DNA of 64,000 bases from Desulfomonile tiedjei. GTDB taxonomy: Bacteria; Desulfobacterota; Desulfomonilia; Desulfomonilales; Desulfomonilaceae. This document shows, in pieces, positions 40,583 through 49,029 of the stretch. Where the stretch lies: NCBI GenBank assembly GCA_016218715.1, contig JACRDG010000032.1, forward strand, positions 62,001-126,000, read 5' to 3'. Made by a program: the position numbers and the translations under genes. Position 1 is the stretch's first letter. Each line of letters opens with the position of its first letter. A model generated the notes under the pieces. That model saw only the letters and a program-made list of their open reading frames with translations. It had not been told where the DNA came from and did no database searches.

Positions 40583-42073
40583 CTATTTCTTCGTTGCCCG
40601 CAGGAACTTCAGACGATCGAGCATATCCTGAATGCTCTTTGACATATGCCATCGGCCGCTGTCGAAAGCCCCGTAATCCGCGCCCATCATGGCGGAAGCA
40701 AACCGCGTCGAGTTCGCATGGAACAACCACTGTTCGACCCACTGTTTTTCAATGGCTTCGTCGAAGAGGCTCTCTTTGTTGTCCGCGAGCTTTTCTTCCC
40801 AGGCTTTCGTCAAGATCTCCGTCGCGGTGAGGACCATTTGATTCGAGGTCTTAATGGTATGCTCGAACCGCTCCCAGTGGCCTGCAACCCAGTCGCCGGA
40901 GTGGCACGAACGACAAACCTTCTGCATGGTCTCACGTCTCTTCGCCTGTTCGTCAGGTCCGATGAGGTATTCCGTCGCAGGCTCATTCCGCAAGGTCGTC
41001 GGGAGCGGCATGCCGTCCTTGTTCTTGATAATGGAAGTGTCCGGAGAGATTGGATGCGGGGCCGCGTAGATCAGCCCGAGAATGCGCCACGGCAGCCGAT
41101 CGTTCATCTGATGGGTTCTCTCCGCGACGACCTGGCCGTCACCGGTCACGAGCAGGCTCGCATGACAGGCCGCGCAGGTCGGAGCGCTAAAATCCTTCCC
41201 CACGGTCCAGGGGACTTCCTTGAAATTCCATTCAGCCGCCAGCGAAGACTGAAGATTGCCGTGCTTGCTCACCTCATAGGCCTTGTACGCGGGAACATCA
41301 GGACCCTTGTGGCACTGCGAGCATGTATAGGGCTTCCTGGCCACCTGAAGGCTGAACTGGTGCCGGCTGTGGCACGGATTACACGGTCCCGTGGTGCCGT
41401 CGGGATTGGAGCGCCCGACCCCCTGATTGGGCCAACCGGACAGCTTGGGGAACTCCATATCCCCCTGGTCGGTGCTCTTCCGCTCCTTGCCGACAACCTC
41501 GACTGCGGTTCCGTGGCAGTGATTGCATGACTCCGCGTTGGTCTTTTCGTCGGGCTCGGCAGTCTGTGTTCTCAGGCCTTTCAGCGTCTGCACACCGTTG
41601 ACCGACTTCACCAGGCTCTGATACAGGGGATTCTTCACGAGATTCGTCCACGCATGGGACATGAGGTTCTTGTCGAACTGCGACGCCTCGGTCGGATGGC
41701 AGACACCGCAGTCCTTCGGAGTCACCGTCACGTGCGTCTTGACGTCATTGTGGTCAAAGGTGTCCTTGTGTGCGCCGGCATTCACCGTATGACACTCCGC
41801 GCACCCCACTACAAACCCGGCCGTCTCTTTCGGGAGGTTGGTTGCGGAGATTTTTCGCTGCAACTCTGACTTTTTCAGCGCGTCCGCCGGAGTCACCTTT
41901 GCATGGACACTCTTTTTCCAGTCCTCCACCAACGCAGGCGTGGCGTCCACATGACACGAAATGCAATCCTGGGACGTGTCGCTGATCGGGGGCTCCTGGC
42001 ACAATGCATCGCCGAGCACGGCAAAAAGAATTGCCGACAGGAGAAAACCTTGCAGGATAATCCGCTGAGCCAT
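40583..42073 (-). CDS. HAO-like octaheme cytochrome c
   Basis: 496 residues with a signal peptide (about 1-25). Eight CxxCH heme motifs begin at residues 37, 91, 122, 183, 231, 251, 300 and 387. The block GWPNQGVGRSNPDGTTGPC, RHQFSLQVARKPYTCSQCHK, GPDVPAYKAYEVSKHGN is characteristic of the hydroxylamine oxidoreductase family, as is the C-terminal GADY segment after heme 8. HAO oxidises hydroxylamine; relatives lacking the cross-linked tyrosine reduce nitrite or hydroxylamine to ammonia. Here GADYGAFDSGRWHM replaces the aromatic-rich region, which favours a reductive enzyme, though alignment is needed. Periplasmic. Confidence 0.85.
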   Translation of the reverse strand: MAQRIILQGFLLSAILFAVLGDALCQEPPISDTSQDCISCHVDATPALVEDWKKSVHAKVTPADALKKSELQRKISATNLPKETAGFVVGCAECHTVNAGAHKDTFDHNDVKTHVTVTPKDCGVCHPTEASQFDKNLMSHAWTNLVKNPLYQSLVKSVNGVQTLKGLRTQTAEPDEKTNAESCNHCHGTAVEVVGKERKSTDQGDMEFPKLSGWPNQGVGRSNPDGTTGPCNPCHSRHQFSLQVARKPYTCSQCHKGPDVPAYKAYEVSKHGNLQSSLAAEWNFKEVPWTVGKDFSAPTCAACHASLLVTGDGQVVAERTHQMNDRLPWRILGLIYAAPHPISPDTSIIKNKDGMPLPTTLRNEPATEYLIGPDEQAKRRETMQKVCRSCHSGDWVAGHWERFEHTIKTSNQMVLTATEILTKAWEEKLADNKESLFDEAIEKQWVEQWLFHANSTRFASAMMGADYGAFDSGRWHMSKSIQDMLDRLKFLRATKK

Positions 42074-42218
42074 ACCCGTTCCTCCCCTTAGTTGCCTCTT
42101 CTTGCCAGCGATCGGGGGTTTTGGTGTCGCACCTTGAAATTCGCCGCGCTACTCCGCCCGACGGCAATTACGCGCAACGATCGCTTCGCCCACATGGCTC
42201 CCAGATGAGAGAGCCGTA

Positions 42219-42836
42219 CTACTTGCCGATCTTCTTCAGCTCTCCGATGAGATCTTCCAGCCTTGGCATGGTGTTGATGTCGTGGACATCGATGTACCGA
42301 ATAGTCCCTTGCTTATCGACGATAAAGATTGCACGTTCAGAAACACCGTCTTCCCGCAGCACCCCGTAACTCTGAGCCACCGCACCGTGAGGCCAGAAGT
42401 CCGAAAGGACGGGAAACCAGAGGTCCCCCATTTGGTTCGTCCACGCGTACAACGTTGGCGTATTGTCCACACTTATGCCAAGCACTACCGCGTCGTTCTC
42501 CTCGAAGAAGGCCCTGGCGATGTTGTATCCCGGCCACTGTTGCGAACAAACAGGCGTCCACGCGGCAGGAATAAACGAGAGAATCACGTTCTTCTTTCCC
42601 CGAAACTCGCTGAGCTTTACCGCGTTTCCCGAAATGTCCGGCAACGAAAAATCGGGGGCCGCGTCTCCGACCTTGAGCTTTGTTTGACTGGCCGTGGGCT
42701 TCATCTTCCCCGGATCGTAGATATCCTTGTCCAGCCCCGCCGATCGCCCCTGTGCCCACGCACCGGCAAGCAGGCAAAGCCCGGTGACAATCACTATTAT
42801 TTCGCGGTAAGCGAATCTTTTCCCGTGCTCGGCCAT
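42219..42836 (-). CDS. Exported AhpC/TSA-family peroxiredoxin
   Basis: 205 residues. Residues 13-29 form a hydrophobic export signal (IIVIVTGLCLLAGAWA). The thioredoxin-fold domain has VGDAAPDFSLPDISG, NVILSFIPAAWTPVCSQQW with the peroxidatic cysteine, and VLGISVDNTPT. No obvious resolving cysteine is seen, so it may be a 1-Cys enzyme. It lies 11 bp downstream of a thioredoxin-like gene and upstream of the octaheme cytochrome gene, all in one direction. Confidence 0.85.
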   Translation of the reverse strand: MAEHGKRFAYREIIVIVTGLCLLAGAWAQGRSAGLDKDIYDPGKMKPTASQTKLKVGDAAPDFSLPDISGNAVKLSEFRGKKNVILSFIPAAWTPVCSQQWPGYNIARAFFEENDAVVLGISVDNTPTLYAWTNQMGDLWFPVLSDFWPHGAVAQSYGVLREDGVSERAIFIVDKQGTIRYIDVHDINTMPRLEDLIGELKKIGK

Positions 42837-42847
42837 AACCTGTTCTC

Positions 42848-43426
42848 CTAAGAGCCTTTCATGGCCTTCTTTATCGTCTTGAGGTATTTCGTGACATCCC
42901 CGAGGCGGCCGACATGGGTCTCGACCACCGTGAGCCCCTTTCTGCGATCCGTGCTCAGAACCACAAAGGTCGGAGTCTTCAGAACGCCCGTACTGACTTT
43001 CTGGAACTGGAACCCGTCATCAGGGACCAGGGCGAACGCGACGTTGAATTTCTCCCGAAAGACGTTCACTTCAAAGGGTGTATTGCCGGCTCCGACACCG
43101 AGGAACTTCACTTTTCCCTTCAGGGCCGCGTCGCTCTCGACGAGTCGGTGCAGTTCGTTCACGTTTTCCGCCTCGGCCTGGCAAATCGGGCAATACATGC
43201 TGAACACTTCGACCACTATCACCCGAGCCTTGATCCGAGGCAAGGTGAACTTCTCCGTGCCCGAAAGCCCGAGGTATTGCTTTTCCTGCTCGGTTTTTGG
43301 TGGCTCGAATGCCAGCTTCGCAAGCGCTGCCGCGTCCACCTGAAATTTTTCGGCAGCCAACGAAACGCCTTGAACCAAACCGAGCAAGCAGCCCGTCAAG
43401 GCTAAGAGCACAACTATCCTCTGCAT
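42848..43426 (-). CDS. Exported thioredoxin-like (TlpA/DsbE-type) protein
   Basis: 192 residues from ATG 43426 (GGAGAAC upstream); the open frame to 43564 is rejected because the signal peptide (MQRIVVLLALTGCLLGLVQG) starts here. The redox motif is SMYCPICQAEAENVNEL, a CPIC active site in a thioredoxin fold, and KTPTFVVLS contains the cis-proline. It probably reduces periplasmic disulfides, for instance regenerating the adjacent peroxiredoxin or helping heme attachment in the octaheme cytochrome. Confidence 0.82.
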   Translation of the reverse strand: MQRIVVLLALTGCLLGLVQGVSLAAEKFQVDAAALAKLAFEPPKTEQEKQYLGLSGTEKFTLPRIKARVIVVEVFSMYCPICQAEAENVNELHRLVESDAALKGKVKFLGVGAGNTPFEVNVFREKFNVAFALVPDDGFQFQKVSTGVLKTPTFVVLSTDRRKGLTVVETHVGRLGDVTKYLKTIKKAMKGS

Positions 43427-43503
43427 TGCTATGTTCTCCGCGAATGCCGAATCTCCGGCATGCGCGCACCTCCCGTGGATCGACTTACCCGGGAGGTGCT
43501 CTC

Positions 43504-43689
43504 TTAAGAAGGCATCATTGGTTTGAACATTTTTTTCCCCGCCCCACAGATCGGACAGCGCCAATCATCGGGCAAGTCCTCGAACTGCGTTCCTTTCGGG
43601 ATCTTCCCCTTTCGGTCTCCCTTTTCAGGGTTGTACATGTACCCGCAATTGGGGGTCTGACACTGATAAACCTTTGATAGATCGCCCAC
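43504..43689 (-). CDS. Rubredoxin (second copy)
   Basis: 61 residues with GTG start preceded by GGAGGTGTG. Cysteines occur in [19 protein letters not shown] and [15 protein letters not shown]. The first pair is CxxxxCG (two extra residues), a spacing variant also found in some deltaproteobacterial rubredoxins, as opposed to the CxxCG of the copy at 39037. It probably serves desulfoferrodoxin or rubrerythrin, both encoded immediately upstream on the same strand. Confidence 0.9.
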   Translation of the reverse strand: MGDLSKVYQCQTPNCGYMYNPEKGDRKGKIPKGTQFEDLPDDWRCPICGAGKKMFKPMMPS

Positions 43690-43863
43690 GCTTTCACACC
43701 TCCATCGTATCGAGACCCGGGATGCGGCCTCCTCCCGGAAGACCGTGAACCCCGGGAACCCGTTGAAATGTTCCCGCCCCGATCCGGGCAGGATGTACGG
43801 CCCACCTCGCGCAAGAAGGTCTTACGCGTGCCGGCTCTTGCCGCGTTGGTGCCGAGCCGGCAA

Positions 43864-44235
43864 TTATGACTTCCAGAGGCCGTGGAGATTGCAGTACTCT
43901 CGGGCGGTCCACTCCCCTTCCACGGGAAAGTAGGCCTCGGGCTTGTCTCCGGGGTTCAGGAATTGCCGGTAAGTCTTCCCGTCCTGAATGATCTCGACCC
44001 ATTCGATCCAGTGCGTGTCGATCATCGGATGAGGCACTGCCCCGACCTTGACCGTCAGGCCCTTTGGCCCGGGCTCCTTGACGGGCACGTGCTTTTCCTT
44101 GGCTGCGTCGACGGTGTTTTCGACGAACAGCTTCATGGGCTGACCGCAGCAGACGAGTTCTCCGTCACCCATGTGAACCATTTCAACGATGTTTCCACAG
44201 ACTTCGCACTTGTAAATCTCGAGCAACGCCGTCAT
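43864..44235 (-). CDS. dfx: Desulfoferrodoxin (two-iron superoxide reductase)
   Basis: 123 residues. The N-terminal desulforedoxin domain has [10 protein letters not shown] and LVCCGQPM, four cysteines for Fe(SCys)4. The superoxide reductase domain has EKHVPVKE, then [16 protein letters not shown] and CNLHGLWKS, the His4-Cys site that reduces superoxide to peroxide. ATG 44235 follows GGAGGTCAGG; a longer frame to 44490 is rejected. Rubrerythrin, encoded upstream, can remove the peroxide formed. Confidence 0.95.
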   Translation of the reverse strand: MTALLEIYKCEVCGNIVEMVHMGDGELVCCGQPMKLFVENTVDAAKEKHVPVKEPGPKGLTVKVGAVPHPMIDTHWIEWVEIIQDGKTYRQFLNPGDKPEAYFPVEGEWTAREYCNLHGLWKS

Positions 44236-44378
44236 CTCACCTGACCTCCATGGATTTTGCCGGAAACCGCCTGTACGGCATCCGACGGTTCTATGCATCC
44301 GATCGTCATCAGAAACCGGCGCCCCGGATGCGGTATGCGTGTCCGGCCGCGGCTGCCGGCCAGCGCGGCCGCGGGTGA

Positions 44379-44954
44379 CTACCAGTTTTCGCTGAGCAGT
44401 TCGTAATATGCCTGGGGATGCGCGCACGCGGGACACGAGTCGGGCGCATCGGGCCCCTCGTGGAGATAGCCGCAGTTGATGCATCGCCACACTACCGGCT
44501 TATCTTTCTTGAATACCTTGCCTGCCTCCACATTTGCAAGGAGGCCCTGATATCGCCTTTCGTGTTGCTTTTCCGCGACGCTCACTGAGTCCCAGATCTT
44601 CGCTGCAACCTCGAACCCTTCCTGCCGGGCTACGGCGGCGAATTCCGGATACATCTCCGTCCATTCGTAACGTTCGCCGGCAGCTGATGCCTTGAGGTTC
44701 TCCATGGTGGATCCCACCTTGCCCGCGGGAAATGGGGTTTCTACCACTACGTCGCCGCCCTGCAATTGATGAAAGAATCTCTTCGCGTGTTCCTTCTCCT
44801 GGTTGGCTGTCTCCTCGAAGATCAGCGCAATTTGGACGTATCCTTCTTGCCTGGCTTTGGAAGCAAAATAGGTGTACCGGTTTCTGGCCTGCGATTCGCC
44901 TGCAAAAGAAGTAATGAGGTTTTTCTCGGTGCGTGAACCTTTGAATTGCGTCAT
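44379..44954 (-). CDS. rbr: Rubrerythrin
   Basis: 191 residues. A ferritin-like diiron domain ([61 protein letters not shown]) is joined to a C-terminal rubredoxin domain ([24 protein letters not shown]). It reduces H2O2 to water with electrons from rubredoxin or NADH oxidoreductases. ATG 44954 is chosen, with GGAGGAG some 12 bp upstream. It is first in the dfx-rubredoxin group, downstream of a Fur/PerR regulator gene. Confidence 0.95.
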   Translation of the reverse strand: MTQFKGSRTEKNLITSFAGESQARNRYTYFASKARQEGYVQIALIFEETANQEKEHAKRFFHQLQGGDVVVETPFPAGKVGSTMENLKASAAGERYEWTEMYPEFAAVARQEGFEVAAKIWDSVSVAEKQHERRYQGLLANVEAGKVFKKDKPVVWRCINCGYLHEGPDAPDSCPACAHPQAYYELLSENW

Positions 44955-45212
44955 CTTATTGTATCTCCTCCTCTTTTCAATTGGTTGGCCGCTCGCCGGC
45001 CGTTTCACGGACAGGCAGCGGAAATGTGCTCCCAGCTATAGTAAATCCTTTGCCGTTGCCTCCCTCGCTTCGCGCTAATCTGTGTCAAGGTCTGAAGGAA
45101 AAGTCTGCCATTACCCCAATTTCCGGAAAGTTGCCCGGATACCACCCACCCCATGGGTCGGCTTCTCCGACGCCGGCCTCACTATTAAGACATGCGGTCA
45201 CCCGATATAGTT

Positions 45213-45686
45213 TCATGAAACCGCGTTCTTCCTCTTGCCGCCGAAATCCGGACTAAAAGGCCCGTTGTTGGCCCGTGAAGCCTCTTGCGAACGAATGTGA
45301 CGGCACGAGGGGCAAATGCCGAGGAACTCGAGCCGATGCGACAGAATCCGATACCCGCTCGCGTTCTGCGCTGCGTTCTCGACCGCCGACATTACTTCGA
45401 GCGACACATCTTCAACGCGACCGCATCCCACACACCGCACGTGGTAGTGGTTTTCCGCGGTGCCGTCGAAACGTTTCTGGCTCCCTGCCGTTTCCAGCTT
45501 CAGAATCATACCTGCCTCGCTCAGGATTTCGAGATTTCGGTACACGGTTCCGAGGCTGATATTGGGCAGGCGATTCCGGACCAGGAGGTACAACTCGTCC
45601 GCGGTCGGGTGGCTTTTGAGTTTCTTCAACTCCTCGAGGATCACCCGACGCTGCTCGGTCATGATGAATGGTCTTCCGGAATTCAC
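45213..45686 (-). CDS. perR: Fur-family regulator, PerR-like
   Basis: 157 residues. The winged helix reads MTEQRRVILEELKKLKSHPT and PNISLGTVYRNLEILSEAGM. The dimer domain has HYHVRCVGCGRVEDV and CPSCRHIR, two CxxC pairs for structural zinc. Its position beside rubrerythrin and desulfoferrodoxin, with a palindromic site upstream, favours PerR (peroxide sensing) over iron uptake control, but this is inferred. GTG 45686 is used; ATG 45662 is a possible internal start. Confidence 0.85.
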   Translation of the reverse strand: MNSGRPFIMTEQRRVILEELKKLKSHPTADELYLLVRNRLPNISLGTVYRNLEILSEAGMILKLETAGSQKRFDGTAENHYHVRCVGCGRVEDVSLEVMSAVENAAQNASGYRILSHRLEFLGICPSCRHIRSQEASRANNGPFSPDFGGKRKNAVS

Positions 45687-45704
45687 ACGCGCCTCTTGGT
45701 TAGG

Positions 45705-45717
45705 AATAGTAACTATT
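45705..45717. promoter_or_regulatory. Candidate Fur/PerR operator upstream of the regulator gene
   Basis: AATAGTAACTATT is a perfect 6-1-6 inverted repeat, the geometry of Fur and PerR boxes, 18 bp upstream of the perR-like start. It implies autoregulation. I did not find an identical site before rubrerythrin or desulfoferrodoxin by eye. Confidence 0.6.
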
Positions 45718-45931
45718 ACTAGGTAGCCTAGACGACTCTCCCACCCCTGTCAAGAAGGAATCGCGGTCATGGCAAAAAAAGTTCAACCTGGCCGGAACGG
45801 GCCTGAAGTCAGGCTCTCGCGAGTCCGAATCGGCCGATGCATTCATCCGGGCAGTGTTCGACAATCCCGGTCAGGACTCCATGCTTCCCTGGCGAAGGCT
45901 CCTGTGGACGACGCTCCTGTCGAACAGCAAG

Positions 45932-46018
45932 CGTAGGATGCGTTGACCAACGGGAACCGCATCGTTCGAGGTTTTCTCGCGACAGATGCGGTTCGCTTCG
46001 CTCACCACATCCTACGGG
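45932..46018. repeat. Palindromic GTAGGATGCG...CATCCTACGG repeat element
   Basis: The ends CGTAGGATGCGTTGACCAAC and CTCACCACATCCTACGG are inverted (GTAGGATG and CATCCTAC), and inner arms AACCGCATC and GATGCGGTT also pair. This is a well-known kind of small dispersed palindrome in proteobacteria and cyanobacteria. It occupies most of the space between perR and ade (45687-46077), which has no other supported gene. Confidence 0.65.
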
Positions 46019-46077
46019 ACTGAGGAGCCACTACCTTGTCAGGCAGAATACTTGACCGTATTTGTGAAACGCAGTAC

Positions 46078-47787
46078 TCAATCGGCAAACAGCGGCACAA
46101 AGCGGAAATTTACCGAGTCAAAGAGTCCCTGATCCGTGAGCTTCAATTCCGGAATCGGGGTCAGCGCCATGAACGAGAGTGTGGCAAAGGGAGCTTCCAG
46201 TCTGCACCCCAGCTCTCTGGCCGCGCGAACAACCCCTTCCAGGGAACGGTCGACTTCTTCCACCGGACGATCCGACATGAGCCCCGCGATAGGGAGAGGC
46301 AGAGCGGCCAGGAGCTGACCATCCCGCACTACGGCAAAACCGCCTCCCATGCGCGCAGTCTCCCGGGCCGCAGCAAGCATCTCCCGGTCGTTCACCCCCA
46401 CCACAATGATGTTGTGCGAGTCGTGACCCACGGTTGAGGCTATGGCCCCATGTTTCAGGCCGAATCCCCGTATGAAGCCCACGGAGAAATTGCCTGACCC
46501 GTGGTGCCGCTCGATGACTGCCATCTTGAGCAGGTCTCGGTCCGGATCGGCCACGGCTTTCCCGTTTACGACCACGGCCAGGTCCTGCGCGTGTTTCGTA
46601 ACGATCTGGCCGGGCACGACCTCGATGACGCGCACCGTGGTGCCAGTGGCCTCGATGGAGAGATCTCCAACCTTGTCCCAGTCCACGTTCATGCTACCCG
46701 GGAGAGTGGTCCGTGCAGCCGGCCTAATTGGCGCAACGAGGCTGCCGTCCCGGGCCACGAGCCGACCCCCTTGATAGACCCTGGCGATTGCAAGCTCCTT
46801 CAGGTCCTCCAGGATCAGCAGGTCTGCCAGGTACCCCGGGAGCACCGCACCCAGCCCCTTGAGCTTGAAATACGTGGCTGTGTTGAGAGACGCCATCTGA
46901 ATAGCGGTGACCGGATCGAGCCCCTTGCGGATGGCAGTGCGAACCAGGTTGTTCAGATGACCTTTTTCGAGGATGTCCCGCGGGTCGAGATCGTCGGTGA
47001 CCAGGAAACAGTTCCGTGAGTTCTGCGCGTTGATCACGGGCAGGAGCGCGTCGAGATTTTTCGCGGCAGAGCCCTCGCGGATCATAATGCGCATCCCGGC
47101 GCGCAGTTTTGCTCGCGCCTCTTCGAGTTGGGTGCACTCATGATCCGAACCGATGCCTGCGTTCACGTACGCGAACAGGCCCTTACCCACAAGGCCCGGG
47201 GCATGCCCGTCGAGGACCTTGTCCCTGAACACCTCGATTTTTGCCAGGATCTCCGGATCGGCGGCGAGGACGCCGGGGAAGTTCATCATCTCCGCAAGGC
47301 CGAGTACGCGCTCGTGGTCCTTGAACGGTTCCATGTCCTTGGCCGTGAGATGGGCGCCGGAAGTCTCGAACGGCGTGGCGGGGACACACGACGGGAACAT
47401 CAGGAACACGCGTAAGGGCAGCCCCTCACTGGAGTCCAGCATGAACCGAATTCCTTCAACCCCGTGAACGTTGGCGATTTCATGGGGGTCCCCGATTACG
47501 GTGGTGGTTCCCCGCGGCACGACGTGCCGTGCAAACTCCGGAATGCTCAGCATGGTGGATTCTATGTGCAGGTGGCCGTCGATGAAGCCGGGGGTTATGT
47601 AACGCCCCTCGAGATCGACGGTTTCCACCGCGTCGTAATCTTCCAGCCCGACGATGCGATCTCCGTGGATCGCCACCGATGCCTCGTGAATCTCACCGGA
47701 AAAGACGTTGACCAGCCGGCCGTTTTTCAGCAAGAGATCCACCGGTCGTGTTCCGAGCGCCATTCCTATTCTCTGAGCTGTGTCCAT
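46078..47787 (-). CDS. ade: Adenine deaminase
   Basis: 569 residues. The amidohydrolase metal motif is TPGFIDGHLHIEST, followed by GTTTVIGDPHEIANVHG; further hallmarks are VTDDLDP and, near the C-terminus, HGAIASTVGHDSHNIIVVG, found in bacterial Ade. It converts adenine to hypoxanthine and ammonia. ATG 47787 has GGAGGCACAAGAGGG upstream. Together with the phosphorylase gene 29 bp upstream it forms a purine salvage operon. Confidence 0.95.
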   Translation of the reverse strand: MDTAQRIGMALGTRPVDLLLKNGRLVNVFSGEIHEASVAIHGDRIVGLEDYDAVETVDLEGRYITPGFIDGHLHIESTMLSIPEFARHVVPRGTTTVIGDPHEIANVHGVEGIRFMLDSSEGLPLRVFLMFPSCVPATPFETSGAHLTAKDMEPFKDHERVLGLAEMMNFPGVLAADPEILAKIEVFRDKVLDGHAPGLVGKGLFAYVNAGIGSDHECTQLEEARAKLRAGMRIMIREGSAAKNLDALLPVINAQNSRNCFLVTDDLDPRDILEKGHLNNLVRTAIRKGLDPVTAIQMASLNTATYFKLKGLGAVLPGYLADLLILEDLKELAIARVYQGGRLVARDGSLVAPIRPAARTTLPGSMNVDWDKVGDLSIEATGTTVRVIEVVPGQIVTKHAQDLAVVVNGKAVADPDRDLLKMAVIERHHGSGNFSVGFIRGFGLKHGAIASTVGHDSHNIIVVGVNDREMLAAARETARMGGGFAVVRDGQLLAALPLPIAGLMSDRPVEEVDRSLEGVVRAARELGCRLEAPFATLSFMALTPIPELKLTDQGLFDSVNFRFVPLFAD

Positions 47788-47816
47788 CCCTCTTGTGCCT
47801 CCGTTTCTTCCGAGAA

Positions 47817-48602
47817 CTATACGATTGCAGCATCGACGGCCGTCCGACACGAGCACTCTTCATAATCTATCGCCCGAACCGTCTCGAAGAAGATCTTCTT
47901 CACGTGGTCCACGTTCTTTGCCATGGTGGCTGCGATGACGTCCCAGGTCACGGGTTCCTCGCTATGATGCCATGCGTCGTAGTCGGTGCTCATGGCAGCC
48001 GCGGCGTAGCATATGCCGGCCTCACGAGCCAGGACGACCTCGGGAACCGTGGACATGTTGATCACGTCTGCCCCCAGGATACGGAACATGCGGCTTTCCG
48101 CACGGGTGGAGAACCGCGGGCCTTCGATGGTGACAACTGTTCCCGTGGGGTGATGCGCGATGTCGAGACGTGCAGCGGTCTGGATGAGGAGATCTCTCAA
48201 CCTGGCGCAGAAGGGATCCCCCATACCGATGTGGACGACCTGATCCCCTTCGTGGAACGTGCTTTTGCGCGTCCGGGTAAAATCGATGAACTGATCCGGG
48301 AAGACCAAGTGCCCGGGAAAGATCTCTTCTCGGAGCGATCCGCAGGCAGTGGTCGCTATGATATGGGTCACTCCAAGGTCCTTCATGGCCCAGATGTTGG
48401 CGCGGTAGTTCACCGCGGACGGCCGAATTCTGTGGCCGCGGCCGTGTCGGAGCATCAGAACCACTTCGATGTCGCCCACCCGACCTATCACGAGGTCATG
48501 GGAGAGCGCACCGAACGGGGTCCCTTTCTTGACGATTCGCACATCTGTCAGAAAATCGGGGTCGTCGAAGCCCGAGCCGCCGATCATGCCAATTCTAATC
48601 AC
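47817..48602 (-). CDS. mtnP: S-methyl-5'-thioadenosine phosphorylase-type enzyme
   Basis: 261 residues. IGMIGGSGFDDPDF opens the PNP/MTAP family II fold; LMLRHGRGHRIRPSAVNYRAN, TTACGSLREE, EGPRFSTRAE and INMSTVPEVVLAREAGI, with DYDAWH, match the MTA phosphorylase group. It cleaves methylthioadenosine (or a related nucleoside) to adenine and a sugar phosphate. The GTG start follows GGAGGG. Adenine so released is the substrate of the downstream deaminase. Confidence 0.9.
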   Translation of the reverse strand: MIRIGMIGGSGFDDPDFLTDVRIVKKGTPFGALSHDLVIGRVGDIEVVLMLRHGRGHRIRPSAVNYRANIWAMKDLGVTHIIATTACGSLREEIFPGHLVFPDQFIDFTRTRKSTFHEGDQVVHIGMGDPFCARLRDLLIQTAARLDIAHHPTGTVVTIEGPRFSTRAESRMFRILGADVINMSTVPEVVLAREAGICYAAAAMSTDYDAWHHSEEPVTWDVIAATMAKNVDHVKKIFFETVRAIDYEECSCRTAVDAAIV

Positions 48603-48632
48603 GACGAGCCCTCCTTCCGGTACAAGAGAGGT

Positions 48633-48690
48633 AATCGTTCACTGGGACAAGCGTAGTCCCCCGTGATGACGATGGAGGATGATTATCGGG
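48633..48690. repeat. Dispersed repeat family B, copy 4
   Basis: TAATCGTTCACTGGGACAAG, GTAGTCCCCCGTGATGACG and ATGGAGGATGATTA. Outer arms TAATCGT and ATGATTA and inner arms GTCCCCC/GGAGGAT pair imperfectly. It lies in a 427-bp intergenic region (48603-49029) without a supported gene. Confidence 0.65.
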
Positions 48691-48925
48691 AGCGATACAC
48701 CGCAACAGGGCAGATGCCACGACTTCCAACTCGTTCGCCGGGCCGGCTGCCATTGAATCGCACACAATCTCCTGGTACCCTCTACGATGAACCGAAATTC
48801 TACGGGCGAGGTGCAGACCCTGTCAACACAAAGGCGTGAGGCCTCGCGGGCGGGTGCCAGCCTGCGTGTGCAGAGATGCGGGAATCGACGAGTTTCACAA
48901 TGCGGCGAGGAAAGGGAATTTCTGG

Positions 48926-48955
48926 TTGACATTCCAAGATGTTGTCAAATAGATT
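48926..48955 (+). promoter_or_regulatory. Candidate sigma70-type promoter for the four-repeat protein
   Basis: TTGACA (48926-48931) and TAGATT (48950-48955) with an 18-bp spacer, about 75 bp before the TTG start of the repeat protein. The -10 box matches four of six consensus positions. Confidence 0.45.
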
Positions 48956-49029
48956 GCCAAACATAGAGGAGTTTTGTCTGTGTCAGACCACCAGTTGAGG
49001 GGAGGCTCCCTCTGCTTTTTAGGAATAGT

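Noticed and set aside
40646-41530. 294-codon open frame on the plus strand
   Set aside because: It is antisense to the octaheme cytochrome, whose eight heme motifs fix the real frame.
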